NCBI RefSeq assembly: GCF_000559025.1 | Contig: NZ_JAAN01000035.1 | Coordinates: 1-64,000 of the forward strand | Length of the DNA: 64,000 nt | Direction of reading: 5' to 3' | Source: Luteimonas huabeiensis HB2 | GTDB lineage: Bacteria; Pseudomonadota; Gammaproteobacteria; Xanthomonadales; Xanthomonadaceae | Shown: piece by piece, positions 20,704 to 29,644 of the stretch | Layout of the letters: every line of letters begins with the position of its first letter | How positions within the stretch are numbered: position 1 is the stretch's first letter | The notes under the pieces: generated by a model | Told to the model about the DNA's origin: nothing | What the model saw: the letters and a program-made list of their open reading frames with translations, nothing else | The model's database searches: none | Position numbers and translations under genes: made by a program

Positions 20704-22410
20704 ATGCGCCTGTCGCAGTTCCATCTCCATACCAGCAAGGAAACCCCGGCCGACGCCGAGATCGTCAGCCACCAGCTGATGCTCAAGGCCGGCATGATCC
20801 GCCGCCTCGGCGCGGGCCTGTACACCTGGTCGCCGCTGGGCCTGCGCGTGCTGCGCAAGGTCGAGGCGGTGGTCCGCGAGGAAATGAACCGCGCCGGCGC
20901 GATCGAATTGCTGATGCCGTCGGTGCAGCCGCGCGAACTGTGGGAGGAGAGCGGGCGCTGGACCAAGTTCGGCGACCAGTTGCTGACCTTCCAGGACCGC
21001 AAGGACGCCTGGTACTGCTACGGCCCGACCCACGAGGAAGTGATCACCGATTTCGCCCGCGGCGAGCTGTCGAGCTACCGCCAGTTGCCGGTCACCTTCT
21101 TCCAGATCCAGACCAAGTTCCGCGACGAGATCCGCCCGCGTTTCGGGGTCATGCGCGCGCGCGAGTTCCTGATGAAGGACGCCTACTCGTTCGATCTCGA
21201 CGATGCCGGCATGGCGCGCCAGTACCAGACCATGTACGACGCCTACGCGCGCATCTTCACCCGCCTGGGGCTGCGCTTCCGCGCGGTGGAGGCCGATACC
21301 GGCGCGATCGGCGGCAGCGCCTCGCACGAGTTCCACGTGCTGGCCGATTCCGGCGAGGATGCGATCGCGTTTTCCACCGGCTCCGATTACGCGGCCAACG
21401 TGGAACTCGCGCAGGCCGCCGAGCCGGGCCCGCGCCCGGCGCCGGCCGAGCCCATGCGCCGGGTGGACACGCCGACGCAGCGGACCTGCGATGACGTCGC
21501 CGCGCTGCTGGGCATCCCGCTGGCGCGCACGGTGCGCACGCTGGCGCTGGTCGGCGAGGACGGGCGCTTCGTCGTCGCGCTGCTGCGCGGCGACCACGCC
21601 GCGAACCCGATCAAGCTGGCCAAGCAGCCCGGCCTGGGGGACTACCGGCTGGCCACCGAGGCCGAGATCGCCGAGCACCTGGGCAGCGAGCCCGGGTTCC
21701 TCGGCCCGGTCGCGCCGAAGACCGCGGTCCGCGTGATCGCCGACCGCGAGGTCGCGGCGATGGCGGACTTCGTGGTCGGCGCCAACGCCACGGGCTTCCA
21801 CCTGGCCGGGGTCAACTGGGGCCGCGACCTGCCGGAGCCGGAGCGGGTCGCGGACCTGCGCGACGTGGTCGACGGCGACCGCGCGGCCGACGGCGGCGAG
21901 ATCCGCATCGCCCGCGGCATCGAGGTCGGCCACGTGTTCCAGCTCGGGCGCCGCTACGCCGAGGCGATGGGGTTCAGCGTGCTCGACGAGCACGGCAAGG
22001 CGGTGGTGCCGGCGATGGGCTGCTACGGCATCGGGGTATCGCGCATCGTCGCCGCGGCGATCGAGCAGAACCACGACCCGGCCGGCATCGTCTGGCCGGA
22101 ACCGATGGCGCCGTGGCGGGTGGCGGTGTGCCCGATCAATCCCAAGCAGAACCCGGACGTGACCGAGGCGGCCGAGGCGCTGTACCGCGAGCTCGGCGAG
22201 GCCGGCGTGGACGCGCTGCTGGACGACCGCGGCCTGCGCCCGGGGCCGATGTTCGCCGACATCGAACTGATCGGGATCCCGCACCGGGTGGTGGTCTCCG
22301 AACGCGGCCTGGCGGCGGGCACTTTCGAATACCGCGCCCGCGCCGGCGGCGAATCCGAGAATCTGGACCGCGGCAGCCTGCGCGTGCGCCTGGGGCTGGA
22401 CGCCAGCTGA
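20704..22410 (+). CDS. proS: proline--tRNA ligase
   Basis: Class II prolyl-tRNA synthetase of the bacterial (ProRS1) type with the INS editing domain inserted between motifs 2 and 3; 568 residues, as expected. Motif 1 lies around [18 protein letters not shown]. Motif 2 includes [27 protein letters not shown]. The insertion (about 230-390) has the editing-site region [18 protein letters not shown]. Motif 3 is [18 protein letters not shown]. The anticodon-binding domain ends the chain. Two GC hairpins without T-runs follow at 22482-22520. Confidence 0.97.
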   Translation: MRLSQFHLHTSKETPADAEIVSHQLMLKAGMIRRLGAGLYTWSPLGLRVLRKVEAVVREEMNRAGAIELLMPSVQPRELWEESGRWTKFGDQLLTFQDRKDAWYCYGPTHEEVITDFARGELSSYRQLPVTFFQIQTKFRDEIRPRFGVMRAREFLMKDAYSFDLDDAGMARQYQTMYDAYARIFTRLGLRFRAVEADTGAIGGSASHEFHVLADSGEDAIAFSTGSDYAANVELAQAAEPGPRPAPAEPMRRVDTPTQRTCDDVAALLGIPLARTVRTLALVGEDGRFVVALLRGDHAANPIKLAKQPGLGDYRLATEAEIAEHLGSEPGFLGPVAPKTAVRVIADREVAAMADFVVGANATGFHLAGVNWGRDLPEPERVADLRDVVDGDRAADGGEIRIARGIEVGHVFQLGRRYAEAMGFSVLDEHGKAVVPAMGCYGIGVSRIVAAAIEQNHDPAGIVWPEPMAPWRVAVCPINPKQNPDVTEAAEALYRELGEAGVDALLDDRGLRPGPMFADIELIGIPHRVVVSERGLAAGTFEYRARAGGESENLDRGSLRVRLGLDAS

Positions 22411-22714
22411 ATCCCGGCGCCGGGCGAGGGCGCCGACCAAAAGGCCGACCCCGCCCCATAATCGCGGCCGCGGATCCGATTATCCCCGCCGCGCGCGGCG
22501 GGGATTCCGGCCTGGAATCCGGGCGAAATCCCCTAAAAATCCGCGCCCGCCGCAGCGTGCGCGGCGGCCCGCCGGGCGCCTCGTGGAATCGGCGCCTGAC
22601 GGCCCTGATTCGGTGCGATTACCGAATCGGGTATATCCCTGCCGATTTCGTTCCATTATCATCCCCGATCTGCCCAGGACGGCGCCTTTCCTTCCATCCA
22701 TTTCTGGAGCAAGC
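22411..22714. other. proS - H-NS intergenic region with hairpins and an operator-like dyad
   Basis: No gene is visible. Just after proS there are two palindromes: ATCCCCGCC-N6-GGCGGGGAT at 22482-22505 and GGATTCC-N5-GGAATCC at 22502-22520, possibly a termination structure lacking a T-run. Nearer the downstream gene lies a perfect 8-bp dyad (listed separately) close to the A/T-rich GGGTATATCC, the most promoter-like sequence here. Confidence 0.5.
22607..22628. promoter_or_regulatory. 8-bp inverted repeat upstream of the H-NS-like gene, candidate operator
   Basis: GATTCGGT-N6-ACCGAATC is a perfect dyad centred about 97 bp before the start codon and just upstream of TATATC, which could be a -10 element. 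The regulator is not known. Autoregulation or a helix-turn-helix repressor site are both possible. Confidence 0.4.
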
Positions 22715-23077
22715 ATGGCCATCGACCTGAACACCCTGTCCGCACGCGAGCTCGATTCGCTGATCAACCAGGCGAAGAAGCGCAAGACCACGCTGAAGAA
22801 GCGCAAGTCCGCGGCGGTGGTCCGGCGCAAGATCGAAGCCCTGGCCCGCACCGAGGGCTATACCGTGGCCGAACTGTTCGGCAGCGCGGGCACCGGGCGC
22901 GTGCGCAAGGCCGCGGCGCCGGCCAAGACCGCGCGCAAGCTGGGCAAGGTTCCGCCGAAGTACCGCAACCCGGCCAACAAGGCCGAGACCTGGACCGGTC
23001 GCGGCAAGCACCCGCGCTGGCTGGCCGCGGAACTCGCCAAGGGCAAGAAGATCGAGGATTTCCTCATCAAGGCCTGA
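22715..23077 (+). CDS. H-NS-family nucleoid-associated DNA-binding protein
   Basis: Small (120 residues) histone-like silencing protein. The N-terminal half is a basic coiled coil for oligomerisation (ARELDSLINQAKKRKTTLKKRK). A flexible linker rich in K, A and P (about 68-80) follows, and the C-terminal H-NS DNA-binding motif reads KYRNPANKAETWTGRGKHP and then RWL. The TGRG loop is the AT-rich minor-groove contact of the family. It is followed by a strong intrinsic terminator, so it is monocistronic. Xanthomonas relatives are the XvrC/H-NS-like proteins; the exact orthologue is uncertain. Confidence 0.92.
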   Translation: MAIDLNTLSARELDSLINQAKKRKTTLKKRKSAAVVRRKIEALARTEGYTVAELFGSAGTGRVRKAAAPAKTARKLGKVPPKYRNPANKAETWTGRGKHPRWLAAELAKGKKIEDFLIKA

Positions 23078-23102
23078 TCCGCGCCACGCGGCCGAACCGG
23101 AA

Positions 23103-23127
23103 CGCCGGCCCCCGGGCCGGCGTTTTT
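23103..23127 (+). terminator. intrinsic terminator of the H-NS-like gene
   Basis: Perfect stem CGCCGGCCC-CC-GGGCCGGCG followed by five T. It lies 26 bp after the stop codon. The converging exporter gene ends just beyond it. Confidence 0.9.
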
Positions 23128-23143
23128 CGTTGCCGGCGCCGGG

Positions 23144-24394
23144 TCAGAGGCTCTTGCGCGCCGGCAGCAGCAGGCTGCCGAACATCAGCCCGGCCACCAG
23201 CGCCAGCACGATGTTGAGCACGCCGAGCATCGCCTGCTGCCCGACTGCGATGTCCTGCTGCTGGAACAGCGTCATCAGTCCGCGCAGGCTGGCGCTGCCG
23301 GGCACCAGCATGATGATGCCGGGCACGCGGATGATCGCCCCGGGGCGGTTGGCCCAGCGCGCGTAGCCGTTGCCGGCCGCGGTCACCAGCAGCGCCGAGG
23401 CGAACAGGCCGATCGAGGCGCCGAGCGCCAGCCCGACGTAGCGCGAGACCAGATAGCCCGAGATCGCGGCCAGCATCACCAGCGGGTAGTCGCGGCGACC
23501 GGCGCGGAACAGCACCGCGAACGACAGCGCGGTCAGCAGCAGCGCGCCCCACTCCACCCAGTCCGGCTGCGGCCGCAGCGCGCGCACCTGCGGCTCCACG
23601 CCGGCCAGCCGGGCCACGGTGAGCGCGATGATGGTGCCCACCGTGAGCTTCATGACGGTGGTCAGCGCCCCCGCCAGCCGCGCCGTGCCCGAGACCAGGT
23701 GCTGGCTGGTCAGCTCGTTGACCGCGTTGGTGAGCGCCATGCCGGGCAGCATCACGATCAGCGAGGCGATGACGACGGTATTGAGATTGAGCGGCGCCAC
23801 GTAGCCCGCCACGCCGATGGCGACCAGGCCGGCGATCATGCCGGCCACCGCATCGGAGGATTCGCGCATGCGCGCGCTGCGGCGGGTGGCGAGGTCGAGC
23901 TGCCCGATCAGCAGGCCGATGGCGGCCGCGGTGGCGATGTCCAGCCAGGGCAACCGCCACAGCCCAGCCACGCCGGCGGCCACCATGCCGTAGGCCAGCA
24001 CGTGCACGGTCTTGGCGCGCCAGTCCGGCTTGACCCGGTCCAGCGCGCGCAGCGCCGCGTGTCCTTCGGCCAGATCGATGCGGCCGGCCACCACTTCCTC
24101 GGTGATGCGGTCGGCCTCGCACAATTTGTAGAGGTCGGTATCGCCCGGCGCCATGCGGATCACCCGGGTGGTGTCGCTCTCGCCGGGCGGCCGGTGCGGG
24201 TCGCTGAAGGACAGGATCATCCCGGTCGGGTTGACCCAGGGTTCGCAGTCCAGCTCCAGCTGCTCGGAGACCTCCATGACCGCCGCCTCCAGGCGCTGGG
24301 CGGTGGTGCCGTAGGCATGCAGGTGCTCGGCCAGTTCGACCACGAAGGCGATCCGGGCGGCATAGCCGTAGGTGCGCGGGAGCGGGCGGTCCAT
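23144..24394 (-). CDS. threonine/serine exporter family protein (ThrE type, fused)
   Basis: Inner-membrane exporter of small hydroxy amino acids by family. The 416-residue protein joins the two halves that occur as separate proteins elsewhere. The N-terminal ThrE/DUF1212 part (FVVELAEHLHAYGTTAQRLE, VNPTGMILSF) is followed by about ten hydrophobic spans, including the second-half motif PGIIMLVPGSASLRGL. I prefer the start at MDRPLPRTYGYA; an ATG 14 codons earlier (24436) is possible but the extra residues look non-conserved. It lies divergently from the MCE operon. Whether it exports threonine is not shown by sequence alone. Confidence 0.85.
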   Translation of the reverse strand: MDRPLPRTYGYAARIAFVVELAEHLHAYGTTAQRLEAAVMEVSEQLELDCEPWVNPTGMILSFSDPHRPPGESDTTRVIRMAPGDTDLYKLCEADRITEEVVAGRIDLAEGHAALRALDRVKPDWRAKTVHVLAYGMVAAGVAGLWRLPWLDIATAAAIGLLIGQLDLATRRSARMRESSDAVAGMIAGLVAIGVAGYVAPLNLNTVVIASLIVMLPGMALTNAVNELTSQHLVSGTARLAGALTTVMKLTVGTIIALTVARLAGVEPQVRALRPQPDWVEWGALLLTALSFAVLFRAGRRDYPLVMLAAISGYLVSRYVGLALGASIGLFASALLVTAAGNGYARWANRPGAIIRVPGIIMLVPGSASLRGLMTLFQQQDIAVGQQAMLGVLNIVLALVAGLMFGSLLLPARKSL

Positions 24395-24516
24395 CCGCAC
24401 AGGATCGCACGCCGCCCCCACCGCCGCACCCGCCACCCTGCGCGCGCATGCACAGCCCGATCACGGGATTGCGTACTCTATGCGCCATCGCATCCGCCCA
24501 GGAGCCGCCCCGCCGC

Positions 24517-25623
24517 ATGCCCGCCTCCGCGCCCAGTCTCGACGCCGATCCGAAGAGCGGCCGGATCAGCCTGCGCGGCCGCTGGACGCTCAGCCATGCC
24601 GGGGCGATCGGCGACTGCCTGCGCGAAGCGCCCGAGGGCACGCGCGAGGTCGACGCCACCGGGGTCGAGCGGCTGGACTCGGTCGGCGTGCTGCAGCTGC
24701 TGCGCTTCGCGCAGAAGCGCGAGCTGGACTTCGACGGCTTCCGCTTCCGCGAGGACCATCGCGCGCTGGTGGCTGCGATCGAGGACGTGCACGACGACCG
24801 CCCGGGGCGCAAGCGCGAATACGGCTTCGCCGCTGCGCTGGGCCGGCTCGGCTACGCCGTGGTCGACAACGGCCGCGAGATCATGACGCTGATCAGCTTC
24901 CTGGGCGAGAACCTGGCCAAGCTGCTGCGCCTGGTCAGGGAACCCTCGCGCTTCCGCCTGACCCCCACCGTCAGCCACATGGAGCAGGTCGGCCTGGACG
25001 CGGTGCCGCTGGTGGTGCTGCTGTCGTTCCTGGTCGGCGCGGTGATCGCCTTCCTGGGCTCGACGATCCTGGCCGAGTTCGGCGCGCAGATCTTCGTGGT
25101 GGAGCTGGTCAGCATCGCCTTCCTGCGCGAGTTCGGCGTGCTGCTGACGGCGATCATCCTGGCCGGCCGCACCGCCAGCGCGTTCACCGCGCAGATCGGC
25201 GCGATGGTCAGCCGCGAGGAGGTGGACGCGATCCGCACCCTGGGCCTGGATCCGATCGACCTGCTGGTGCTGCCGCGGGTGATCGCGCTGATGATCATGC
25301 TGCCGCTGCTGACCTTCCTGGCGATGATGGCCGGCCTGGCCGGCGGCCTGACCGTCGGCGCCTTCAGCCTGGAGATCCCGCCACAGGCGTACCTGGCGCG
25401 GTTCCAGGACACCTTCGAGCTGCGGCACATGCTGGTGGGCCTGGCCAAGGCGCCGGTGTTCGCGCTGCTGATCGCGCTGATCGGCTGCCTGGAAGGGCTG
25501 CAGGTGGAAGGCACCGCGCAGTCGGTCGGCGAGCGCACCACCTCGAGCGTGGTGCAGGCGATCTCGCTGGTGATCGTGCTCGACGCCCTGGCCGCGATCT
25601 GGTTCATGGAGATGGGCTGGTGA
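24517..25623 (+). CDS. mlaE: MlaE-family ABC transporter permease with N-terminal STAS domain
   Basis: Permease of an MCE-type lipid transport system of the inner membrane. The 368-residue protein carries an N-terminal STAS-like domain (about 1-100; VDATGVERLDSVGVLQLLRF) fused to an MlaE/YrbE permease. The permease shows the family signature ILAGRTASAFTAQIGAMVSREEVDAI (split here as ILAGRTASAFTAQIG and AMVSREEVDAI) and later spans to the C-terminus. In E. coli the STAS part is the separate protein MlaB. The ATG at 24517 has AGGAG upstream. The stop overlaps the ATPase start (GTGA). Confidence 0.9.
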   Translation: MPASAPSLDADPKSGRISLRGRWTLSHAGAIGDCLREAPEGTREVDATGVERLDSVGVLQLLRFAQKRELDFDGFRFREDHRALVAAIEDVHDDRPGRKREYGFAAALGRLGYAVVDNGREIMTLISFLGENLAKLLRLVREPSRFRLTPTVSHMEQVGLDAVPLVVLLSFLVGAVIAFLGSTILAEFGAQIFVVELVSIAFLREFGVLLTAIILAGRTASAFTAQIGAMVSREEVDAIRTLGLDPIDLLVLPRVIALMIMLPLLTFLAMMAGLAGGLTVGAFSLEIPPQAYLARFQDTFELRHMLVGLAKAPVFALLIALIGCLEGLQVEGTAQSVGERTTSSVVQAISLVIVLDALAAIWFMEMGW

Positions 25624-26471
25624 GCGCGCCGGGCACCGGGACTCGCGACGACGCCGCCCGCGCCGACGCCGGCGGCGAGGACATCGTGGTGCGCGTGCGC
25701 GGCCTGGAGAACCGTTTCGGCCGTCAGGTGGTGCACGAGGGCCTGGACCTGGACGTGCGTCGCGGCGAGATCCTGGGCGTGGTCGGCGGTTCGGGCACCG
25801 GCAAGTCGGTGCTGATGCGCTCCGTGCTGGGCCTGCGTCACCCCGACGCCGGCCGCATCGAGGTGTTCGGGATCGATACCGCCGACGCCGACGACGAGCA
25901 GCGCGCCTACATCGACCGCCACACCGGCGTGCTGTTCCAGGACGGCGCCCTGTTCTCGTCGCTCACCGTGGGCGAGAACGTGGAGGTGCCGCTGAAGGAA
26001 CACTACCCCGGCATCGACGCCAAGCTGCGCTACGAGCTGGCGCTGCTGAAGGTGAAGCTGGCCGGCCTGCCGGCGGACGCGATCGACAAGCTGCCGGCGC
26101 AGCTTTCCGGCGGCATGCGCAAGCGCGCCGGCATCGCCCGCGCGCTCGCGCTCGATCCGCCGCTGCTGTTCCTCGACGAGCCCACCGCCGGCCTCGACCC
26201 GATCGGCGCCGCCGCGTTCGACGAACTCGTGCGGACCCTGCAGGAGGCGCTGGGACTGACCGTGTTCCTGATCACCCACGACCTCGACACGCTGTACGCC
26301 ATCTGCGACCGCGTGGCGGTGCTGGCCGACCGGCGGGTGCTCGCGGTCGGCCCGCTGGCGGAGATCGAGCGCGTGGATCACCCCTGGGTGCAGTCCTACT
26401 TCCACGGCCCTCGCGCGCGCGCCGCGCGCGACGGCGCCGCCTCCAACGATGCACGCGCGCTGGAAGCCTGA
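25620..26471 (+). CDS. mlaF: MlaF-like ABC transporter ATP-binding protein
   Basis: Cytoplasmic ATPase of the MCE lipid transporter. The GTG start overlaps the permease stop by 4 bp; the first family-like residues are VVRVRGLENRFGRQVVHEGL. It has Walker A GGSGTGKS, Q-loop VLFQDGALFSSLTVGENV, signature LSGGMRKRAGIARAL, Walker B LLFLDEPTAGLDPI and a switch His in LITHDLDT. At 283 residues it is a full-length single-domain ATPase. It ends 2 bp before the MCE protein. Confidence 0.93.
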   Translation: MSAPGTGTRDDAARADAGGEDIVVRVRGLENRFGRQVVHEGLDLDVRRGEILGVVGGSGTGKSVLMRSVLGLRHPDAGRIEVFGIDTADADDEQRAYIDRHTGVLFQDGALFSSLTVGENVEVPLKEHYPGIDAKLRYELALLKVKLAGLPADAIDKLPAQLSGGMRKRAGIARALALDPPLLFLDEPTAGLDPIGAAAFDELVRTLQEALGLTVFLITHDLDTLYAICDRVAVLADRRVLAVGPLAEIERVDHPWVQSYFHGPRARAARDGAASNDARALEA

Positions 26472-26473
26472 CC

Positions 26474-27400
26474 ATGGAAACCAAAGCCAACTACGTCCTC
26501 ATCGGCGCCTTCACCATCGCGGTGACGGTGTTCGGCCTGCTGTTCGCGCTGTGGGCGGCCAAGTACGCCTCCGACCGCAGCTGGCAGGACTATGCGGTGG
26601 TCTTCACCGAACCGGTGACCGGCCTGTCGGAGGGCAGCAGCGTGCAGTACAACGGCATCGCCGTGGGCACCGTGCAGAGCCTGCAGCTGGCGCCCGACGA
26701 CCCGCGCCAGGTGGTGGCGCAGCTGCGGCTGGACGCGCGCGCGCCGGTGCGCACCGACACCCGCGCGCGCATGTCCATGACCAGCCTCACCGGCTCGCCG
26801 ATCATCCAGCTCACCGGCGGCAGCCCCGATCTGCCGCGGCTGGTGGACGTGTCCGACCGCGAGGTGCCGATCATCCTCACCGAGCCGTCGGCGCTGCAGA
26901 ACATCGCCGATACCGCCAACCGGCTGGTGGAACGCCTGGACGACGTGCTGAGCGAGGAGAACGTCGCCAGCATCTCGCAGACGATGGCCAACATCGAGCG
27001 CGCGACCGGTTCGCTGGCCGACAGCCGCGAGGACATCCAGGGCCTGCTGGCCTCGGCGCGCTCGGCCAGCCAGCGCCTGGAGCAGACCCTGGAGACCACC
27101 CAGCGCACCGTCTCCAACATCGACCGCGAACTGGTGCAGGAGCTGCCGCGCCTGGTCGCCCGGCTGGATTCCACCCTGGCCAAGTTCGACTCCGCCGCGG
27201 ACGGCGCCGACGCCATCCTCAACGAGAACCGCGCGGCGATCAGCAGCTTCGCCAACGACGGCCTGTCCCAGCTCGGTCCGACGCTGTCGGAGCTGCGCGC
27301 GCTGGTGCGCGACCTGCGCCGCATCAGCGACCGCCTGGAAGGCAACCCCGCCCGTTACCTGCTGGGCCGCGACGCGCCCAAGGAGTTCGAGCCCGAATGA
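26474..27400 (+). CDS. mlaD: MCE (MlaD) domain protein
   Basis: Periplasmic lipid-binding subunit anchored by one N-terminal span (YVLIGAFTIAVTVFGLLFAL). A single MCE domain (about 40-120; YAVVFTEPVTGLSEGSSVQY, GIAVGTVQSL) is followed by a long helical region (about 140-300) predicted to form a coiled coil. At 308 residues it is much longer than E. coli MlaD (183), resembling MCE proteins that build a needle or barrel extension. It overlaps the lipoprotein gene (ATGA). Confidence 0.92.
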   Translation: METKANYVLIGAFTIAVTVFGLLFALWAAKYASDRSWQDYAVVFTEPVTGLSEGSSVQYNGIAVGTVQSLQLAPDDPRQVVAQLRLDARAPVRTDTRARMSMTSLTGSPIIQLTGGSPDLPRLVDVSDREVPIILTEPSALQNIADTANRLVERLDDVLSEENVASISQTMANIERATGSLADSREDIQGLLASARSASQRLEQTLETTQRTVSNIDRELVQELPRLVARLDSTLAKFDSAADGADAILNENRAAISSFANDGLSQLGPTLSELRALVRDLRRISDRLEGNPARYLLGRDAPKEFEPE

Positions 27401-28233
27401 GCCCCCCAACCCATCCTCGACCTGTTCCGCGCGCTCCGGAACGCGCCCCGGACGCTCGGCATCGTGACGCCTGCCCGGCACCATCGCCCCTCTCCCGCCC
27501 GCGGGAGAGGGGTTGGGGCGAGGGCACGCCCCGTGAGGGCGCCCCCCGCCCCCGCGCCCTCTCCATCGCCCTCGTCCTGACCCTCGCAGCCGTGCTCGCC
27601 GGCTGCGGCAGCCTGCTCGGCGGAGGCGGCTCCGACGAGCGCGCGACGATCTATTCGCCGCAGGTGCGGGTGCCCGCCGACCCGGCGTGGCCCCAGGTCG
27701 AGTGGCAGCTCGCGCTGGCCCGGACCACCGCGCCGCGGATGGTGGACAGCCCGCGGATCGCGGTGCGGCCCACGCCTGCCGAGCTGCAGGTCTACGCCGG
27801 CGCCACCTGGGCGCAGCCGGCCACGGACATGGTGGAAGGCGCGATCCTGCGCACCTTCGAGGACTCCGGGCGGATCGCCGCGGTGGCGTCCGCCGGCACC
27901 GGGCTCCGCCCGGATTACCGGCTGGTACTGGACCTGCGCCGGTTCGAGGCCGATTACGCCGGCCAGGCGACGCCCAGCGCCACCATCGAGCTCAACGCCA
28001 AGCTGCTGTACAACCGCGACCAGCGCGTGGTCGCCTCGCGGACCTTCCTCCAGGCCGTGCCGGCCGCCGGCACCGAGGTCGGGGCGGTGGTGGCCGCCTT
28101 CGAGCAGGCGCTGGCGCGCATCGGCGGCGAGGTGGTCGGCTGGACGCTGGCCAGCGGCCAGGCCGACGCGCAGCGTCCGCGACCGGCCGCGCCGGCCGGC
28201 CCCCGCTTCGAGCCCACGGGGCCCGCGCGCTGA
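27397..28233 (+). CDS. ABC-type transport auxiliary lipoprotein (PqiC-like) with repeat-derived leader
   Basis: Outer-membrane-directed lipoprotein completing the MCE operon. The mature part matches the ABC auxiliary/PqiC family (TIYSPQVRVPADPAWPQVEW, RIAVRPTPAELQVYAGATW, and DYRLVLDLRRFEADY). The lipobox LAGC puts the lipidated Cys at residue 70, far from the start: the normal signal core ALSIALVLTLAAVLAGC is preceded by about 50 extra residues. Part of these ([13 protein letters not shown]) is read from a palindromic repeat at 27483-27545. I find no ATG, GTG or TTG closer to the signal core in this frame. The ATG overlaps the MCE stop. Confidence 0.85.
   Translation: MSPPTHPRPVPRAPERAPDARHRDACPAPSPLSRPRERGWGEGTPREGAPRPRALSIALVLTLAAVLAGCGSLLGGGGSDERATIYSPQVRVPADPAWPQVEWQLALARTTAPRMVDSPRIAVRPTPAELQVYAGATWAQPATDMVEGAILRTFEDSGRIAAVASAGTGLRPDYRLVLDLRRFEADYAGQATPSATIELNAKLLYNRDQRVVASRTFLQAVPAAGTEVGAVVAAFEQALARIGGEVVGWTLASGQADAQRPRPAAPAGPRFEPTGPAR
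27483..27545. repeat. palindromic repeat inside the lipoprotein leader
   Basis: CCCCTCTCCCGCCCGCGGGA and the following GAGGGGTTGGGGCGAGGGC match the form seen downstream of thrB (62290-62330). It is coding here, giving [13 protein letters not shown] between the start codon and the signal peptide core. Confidence 0.8.
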
Positions 28234-28288
28234 GGCGGTTGCAGGTCGCGCGCCAAGACGGGGCGACCGCTCGCGTGCCAGCGCGATC

Positions 28289-29644
28289 CTACGCGGCGGC
28301 GCCGTCGGCCTCGGGCCGGAACGACAAGGTCGCGATCACGCCGCGGACGGGGCCGGGCACCACGCGCACGCTCCAGCCGTAGAGCGCGCACAGGCGGCGC
28401 ACGATCGACAGCCCGATGCCGCCACCCTGCGAATGCTCGGCGTGCGAGCCGCGGTAGCCGCGCTCGAACAGCCGTGCCGCGTCCTCGGCGCTGAGGCCGG
28501 GGCCGCTGTCGATGACCTCCACCGCCTGGTCGAGCACCCGCACCACCACTTCGCCGGCCTGGGTGTACTTCACCGCGTTGCCGATCAGGTTGCCCAGCGC
28601 CACCGCGACCGCGGCCTCCGGCGCATCCACCACCAGGCTGCCCTGCCCGCTTTCGAGCCGCAGCTCCAGCGCCTTGACGCCGACCTGGGCGCGGTGCGCG
28701 TCCAGCAGCTGCTCGGCCACGCGCACGACGTCGGTGGCGCCATGCCCGCGCTCGTTGCGCGAAAGCAGCAGCAGCGCGCTGATCAGGTCGGTGCACTGCT
28801 GCTCCGCGCGCTGGATGCGCAGCAGCCGGGTGCGGATCTTCTCGTCCAGGTCCGGCCGCGCGAGCAGCAGTTCCACGGCGCCCTTGATCACCGCCAGCGG
28901 CGTGCGCAGCTCGTGGCTGACGTCGGCATTGAACTCGCGGTCGCGCTGCACCACCTCGGTCAGGCGCGCGGCGTAGTCGTCCAGCGCGCTGGCCAGCTGG
29001 CCGACCTCGTCGTCGGGGAAATGCGCGGCCAGCGGCTCGGGCTGGCCGGGGCCGGAGCGACGCAGGCGGTTGGCGAGCTCCGACACCGGGCTCATCACCC
29101 GCGAGGCGGCCCACCACCCCACCAGCAGCGACAGCAGCGAGAACACCACCACCGAGCCGTAGATCGCGCGCTGGAACTGCGCCTCGCCGCGGATCGACTC
29201 GGTCATGTCGTAGGCCAGGAAGAACCACTCGCTGTCGGTCTTGCGCACCGCCAGCCGATAGGAGAAGGTGCCGTCCTCGTCGGTCCCGGTCAGGCTGTGG
29301 TTGCCGTTGCCCAGCTCCACCCACTCCGGGAAGTCGCGCCGCAATCGGTCGATCCGGTCCGGGGTGAACACGTACGCGCGCATCTGCTGGACCGGCAGGT
29401 CCGGGCTGCGCGTGGGATCGCTGTAGTACAGCCGCGCGTACTCGTCGATGTTGCGGTTCATCACGTCCTCGACCAGCGCGTTCTCCACCCGGTTGCGGGC
29501 GTACTGCGTGGCGAACGCGAACAGCAGGGTCAGGCCGAGGCCGAGCAGCAGGAACGAGAGGATGATGCGGCTGCGCAGGCGGCGGCGGTAGCGCCGCGCG
29601 CCGCGCAACGGCGCCGGGGCACCGTGCCGGTCAGCTGCCGCCAT
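28289..29644 (-). CDS. colS: sensor histidine kinase, ColS/VgrS-like
   Basis: Inner-membrane sensor of a two-component pair, 451 residues. Span 1 (about 27-47), a periplasmic domain (48-160), span 2 (about 161-183), a HAMP-like segment, the HisKA box FNADVSHELRTPL, and an ATPase domain with N box NLIGNAVKY, G1 DSGPGL and G2 GGGIGLSIV. The periplasmic domain contains an ExxE motif (EWVE, residues 107-110); in Xanthomonas VgrS an ExxE motif of this domain binds ferric iron. It overlaps the regulator gene by 14 bp. The regulator is close to Xanthomonas ColR/VgrR, which suggests the name; the stimulus is an inference. Confidence 0.88.
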   Translation of the reverse strand: MAAADRHGAPAPLRGARRYRRRLRSRIILSFLLLGLGLTLLFAFATQYARNRVENALVEDVMNRNIDEYARLYYSDPTRSPDLPVQQMRAYVFTPDRIDRLRRDFPEWVELGNGNHSLTGTDEDGTFSYRLAVRKTDSEWFFLAYDMTESIRGEAQFQRAIYGSVVVFSLLSLLVGWWAASRVMSPVSELANRLRRSGPGQPEPLAAHFPDDEVGQLASALDDYAARLTEVVQRDREFNADVSHELRTPLAVIKGAVELLLARPDLDEKIRTRLLRIQRAEQQCTDLISALLLLSRNERGHGATDVVRVAEQLLDAHRAQVGVKALELRLESGQGSLVVDAPEAAVAVALGNLIGNAVKYTQAGEVVVRVLDQAVEVIDSGPGLSAEDAARLFERGYRGSHAEHSQGGGIGLSIVRRLCALYGWSVRVVPGPVRGVIATLSFRPEADGAAA

